Shown here: in pieces, positions 61,606 through 64,000 of the stretch
How the letters are laid out: each line of letters opens with the position of its first letter
How positions within the stretch are numbered: position 1 is the first letter of the stretch
Source of the DNA: Circinella umbellata
Lineage: Eukaryota; Mucoromycota; Mucoromycetes; Mucorales; Lichtheimiaceae
Assembly: GCA_025093555.1 (NCBI GenBank)
Contig: JAIWNF010000069.1
Location: forward strand, 124,001-188,000
Reading direction: 5' to 3'
DNA: 64,000 bases
Made by a program: the position numbers and the translations under genes
The notes under the pieces: generated by a model
What the model saw: only the letters and a program-made list of their open reading frames with translations
The model's database searches: none
What the model was told of the DNA's origin: nothing

Positions 61606-62645
61606 ATGCCACCAAGATCTTCTACAACCAAAAACACGGCTACCCAAGATCTACAAGAATTAAAACGACAAATAATCGACCTTGCTGCCAATCAAACTCA
61701 ATTGTTCGAAACACAAAGGGAATTGAGTAATTTGATCAAGAAGAATAATGAAGAAATGAAGAACAATATTGACGTTGTATTAAATGCTATTAGGGACTTA
61801 AAAGATGAAACAAATTTGATTGCTGTAGGATCATCCACTGAAACAAGATCAAACTCATCCATGATGTCAGGCCTAGTATATCCAGCAACCCTCACAAGAC
61901 AAGGTTCTATGGTGTCTTCGTACGCCAGTACAAGTACTGATAGACAAGATTTTATTCTCAATGTGATTCCTGCGCCAAGGAAACATAAAGTTTCAAAGGG
62001 AAAGCGTATCTCTGTCCGAATCAGATCGACAAAAGAACATATAATCGATCTTGTAATCAAACGAGGAAATTACCAAAGCATTGATAATGATAAAGCAGAT
62101 GCTATATACAACACCATGAAAGTGGAGCGAAGAGTAGCGTTAGATAACTTGGCCCGTGATACCTTAATCCGTAAACAAACCCAAGACCCTTTCTTCGATA
62201 TAACAACAAATATGACATGGACAAGCATCCATGAAACGGATAGAAAAGTTGCCATCGAGGCGTTTACAGAAGCAGTCTGGAACCGTATGCCCATCGATTT
62301 AAAGCTTTGTGAAGAACATTGGGCGGCTGAACATATGTTGGCGGAAGGTTGGAATAACCGTGATAGTCATTTCAAGGAAGCATTTGAACAATTAGAAGTA
62401 GAAGAAGTAGCAAGAGCAAGATCATCAGGAGGAGTAACAACAACAACAACATCAGCAACAGTAGCAGTAGCAACAACAGCAGAAGCAGATAACTTACAGC
62501 GTATTGAAGAACAAGTTACAAGGTATATATAAATATATACATTTCATTTTTATTTTACATAGATGTATTCATAGATACTGATAACTTTCATAGTATATTA
62601 CAAGTAGAACGTGACAATGATGATGGTAGTTTAACAGGTCATTAA
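61606..62645 (+). CDS. Orphan two-exon protein with N-terminal coiled coil
   Basis: Exons 61606-62522 and 62594-62645 join in phase for 322 residues. I do not recognise the family. The N-terminus (residues 15-70, TQDLQELKRQIIDLAANQTQ, then a Lys/Glu/Asn-rich helix) looks like a coiled coil. A Ser/Thr-rich linker and a central basic region (KHKVSKGKRISVRIRS) follow, then a helical block with Trp residues (EAVWNRMPIDL, EEHWAAEHMLAEGWNNRD) and a Thr/Ala low-complexity stretch. The intron carries GTATAT and CATAG sites. Intact frame over more than 900 bp in AT-rich repeat-laden DNA argues that it is real. It may be a lineage-specific gene or an accessory gene of a mobile element. Confidence 0.75.
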
Positions 62646-62764
62646 AGGTAACAAATCATTTGTCATAAATGTCATTGAGGAGTAAACGATCGAAATCAGA
62701 ACTCTAACTCCCATTTTTTCCCTATAACAAAAAACTACAGATCACAAGCTAAACCATTTTTTAT

Positions 62765-63065
62765 ATATTATCATTATTAAGTTGTTTACATCAGATTATT
62801 ATCCATTAAGTTTATATCGAATTATAATTACTCAAGTCTACATCGTGTTATTATTATTCCTCAACTTTATATCCATTTATTCATCAAGTTTACATCATCT
62901 TGCTATTATTATTTCTCAAGCTTATATATCATATTATTCAATTTTTTTATATCGTCTTATTATTATTATTCAATTTTATATTGTAGTATCATTCATTTTT
63001 ATATTCAATTCTATATCGTATCATTATTCGAGTTTACATCTTAACCATCATTAAGTTTAAAATAT
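62765..63065. repeat. Diverged AT-rich minisatellite
   Basis: Roughly a dozen degenerate units of 20-30 bp, each combining a TTATTATT-like part with (T)CAAGTTTATATC-like part, run head to tail. Units vary in length and sequence, so the array is old. Confidence 0.6.
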
Positions 63066-63211
63066 CGTGTATTTCTATAAATAAAGTACTGTATGTCATC
63101 ATTTATCTATCTATCGCTTATGTATTCGATGATCTTGAATTCTAAAAAAATAGTTGAATGGGAAATTGGAGTCTCTGTAATGATTATGGCTGTTATTTTA
63201 ACTCTGGTGGT

Positions 63212-63376
63212 TCTCGGTTTTCTTCCGTACTCTAACGTACTTCTCCGTAAATCTACGTAAATCTCCGTATCGTGCCGTGCAGGTAAATGGTCATATCTAC
63301 CGTCAATCCACTGAACGGGGATTTACCTGCAATCCACCGAGATCCACAACACATTTTTTTTGATGTGACGAACAGT
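63212..63376 (-). repeat. Dispersed repeat, copy C (inverted, diverged)
   Basis: Read on the minus strand, it opens with GTCACATCAAAAAAAATGTG and closes with GTACGGAAGAAAACCGAGA, matching both ends of copy B, while the centre has diverged or been replaced (CCGTTCAGTGGATTGACGG). Same family in opposite orientation about 2.1 kb from copy B. Confidence 0.65.
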
Positions 63377-64000
63377 AAGTACTTATTTTATTCTGTTTGG
63401 TATAAAGATGAATCATATCACAAAATTATCACGTATGTAAACTGACATTCAATATACTCTACTAGTGTAGTCCACTCATTTATCATGAATGTTGCTGATT
63501 CATGCTGGAAAAAAGCCTTTACACCATCACAGTTGGAGAAAATCCAATAACAGTTTCTAAAACCTTTACCAGCTTTACAACAAGAACCAAAAAAGTCTTG
63601 CATTCTTTTTCACGTTTTTTGTTTACTCATGCTTAGATTTATCAGCTTATACTTTTTTGATTATACATATATATATTTGAAATCAGGTAAGCACTGATAA
63701 ATAAATCATTATTATGGGATTGGACCACTATAGGCTCTGGTTTTTTGAGCCAAGTTTTTAAAATTACTAAGAGTAGTGTTAAAAAAACTGTAACTTTGAA
63801 TTGTTTTCGGGCTGTAACTTCCAATTGCTAGTTTTACAGCCCCTCCTCTGCAGCGGTTGACTTTGACTTTAGGCTATAACTTTTCGCTTCGTAAAAAATA
63901 AGAATAAAAAATACAAACTTGTACTTCATACATTTAAAATGAATCCATCAATCTCAAACAGCGTTAATCTCATAAAAGCATGTACTCTGTAGCAGTAATG

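Larger units (their letters stand above)
62646..64000. other. Right-edge intergenic region
   Basis: Contains a decayed AT-rich minisatellite (62765-63065), copy C of the dispersed repeat, and a minus-strand ORF at 63418-63603 (MQDFFGSCCKAGKGFRNCYW) with coding-like composition but no partners. No gene is called. Confidence 0.4.

Noticed and set aside
63418..63603. 61-codon minus-strand ORF with CKAGKGFRNCYW
   Set aside because: Composition is coding-like but it is short, isolated and without a known motif.

Overview
This window looks like nuclear DNA of an AT-rich, intron-rich early-diverging fungus, most plausibly Mucoromycota (Mucorales-type). The reasons are many short GT-AG introns of roughly 50-180 bp, long A/T and occasional G homopolymers, fungal-type housekeeping genes, a fungal auxin-efflux-like carrier and KDZ, hAT and pogo-like transposon remains. 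The genus cannot be fixed from sequence alone. All exon models were built by hand from reading frames and splice sites.

Left part (1-30.8 kb): the partial 5' end of a Gln/Pro-rich protein gene (left edge, minus), a broken nine-exon lineage-specific gene (2.4-4.8 kb, minus), UPF3 of nonsense-mediated decay (7.7-9.3 kb, plus), an auxin-efflux-carrier-family transporter (15.2-17.2 kb, minus), a dynein light chain LC8 (18.2-18.7 kb, minus) and a TALE homeodomain protein (20.9-22.3 kb, minus). These are separated by long non-coding tracts, the largest about 8.5 kb upstream of the homeobox gene.

Middle part (30.8-51.7 kb) is gene-dense: UTP15 and RPL28 as a divergent ribosome-synthesis pair, a ubiquitin-ubiquitin-AN1 zinc-finger fusion, eEF1B-gamma, a small Cys-rich ORF, a DUF1764 protein, the N-recognin UBR1 (7.4 kb gene) and a ten-exon peroxisomal dienoyl-CoA isomerase ending in SKL.

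Right part (51.7-64 kb) is a transposon graveyard: a pogo-like element with 25-bp terminal inverted repeats, a hAT relic, a KDZ transposase pseudogene, a 328-bp tandem duplication, a solo LTR with a 5-bp target duplication, copies of an unclassified dispersed repeat, and one apparently intact two-exon orphan gene preceded by 54-bp tandem repeats.

Nothing here is a classic linked gene cluster. The genes serve general cell biology: translation and ribosome assembly (UTP15, RPL28, eEF1B-gamma), ubiquitin biology (Ub-Ub-AN1, UBR1), RNA surveillance (UPF3), peroxisomal beta-oxidation (ECH1) and transport. The most notable items are the ubiquitin-AN1 fusion, the lineage-specific pseudogene with two visible lesions, and several repeat structures that standard gene annotation would miss.
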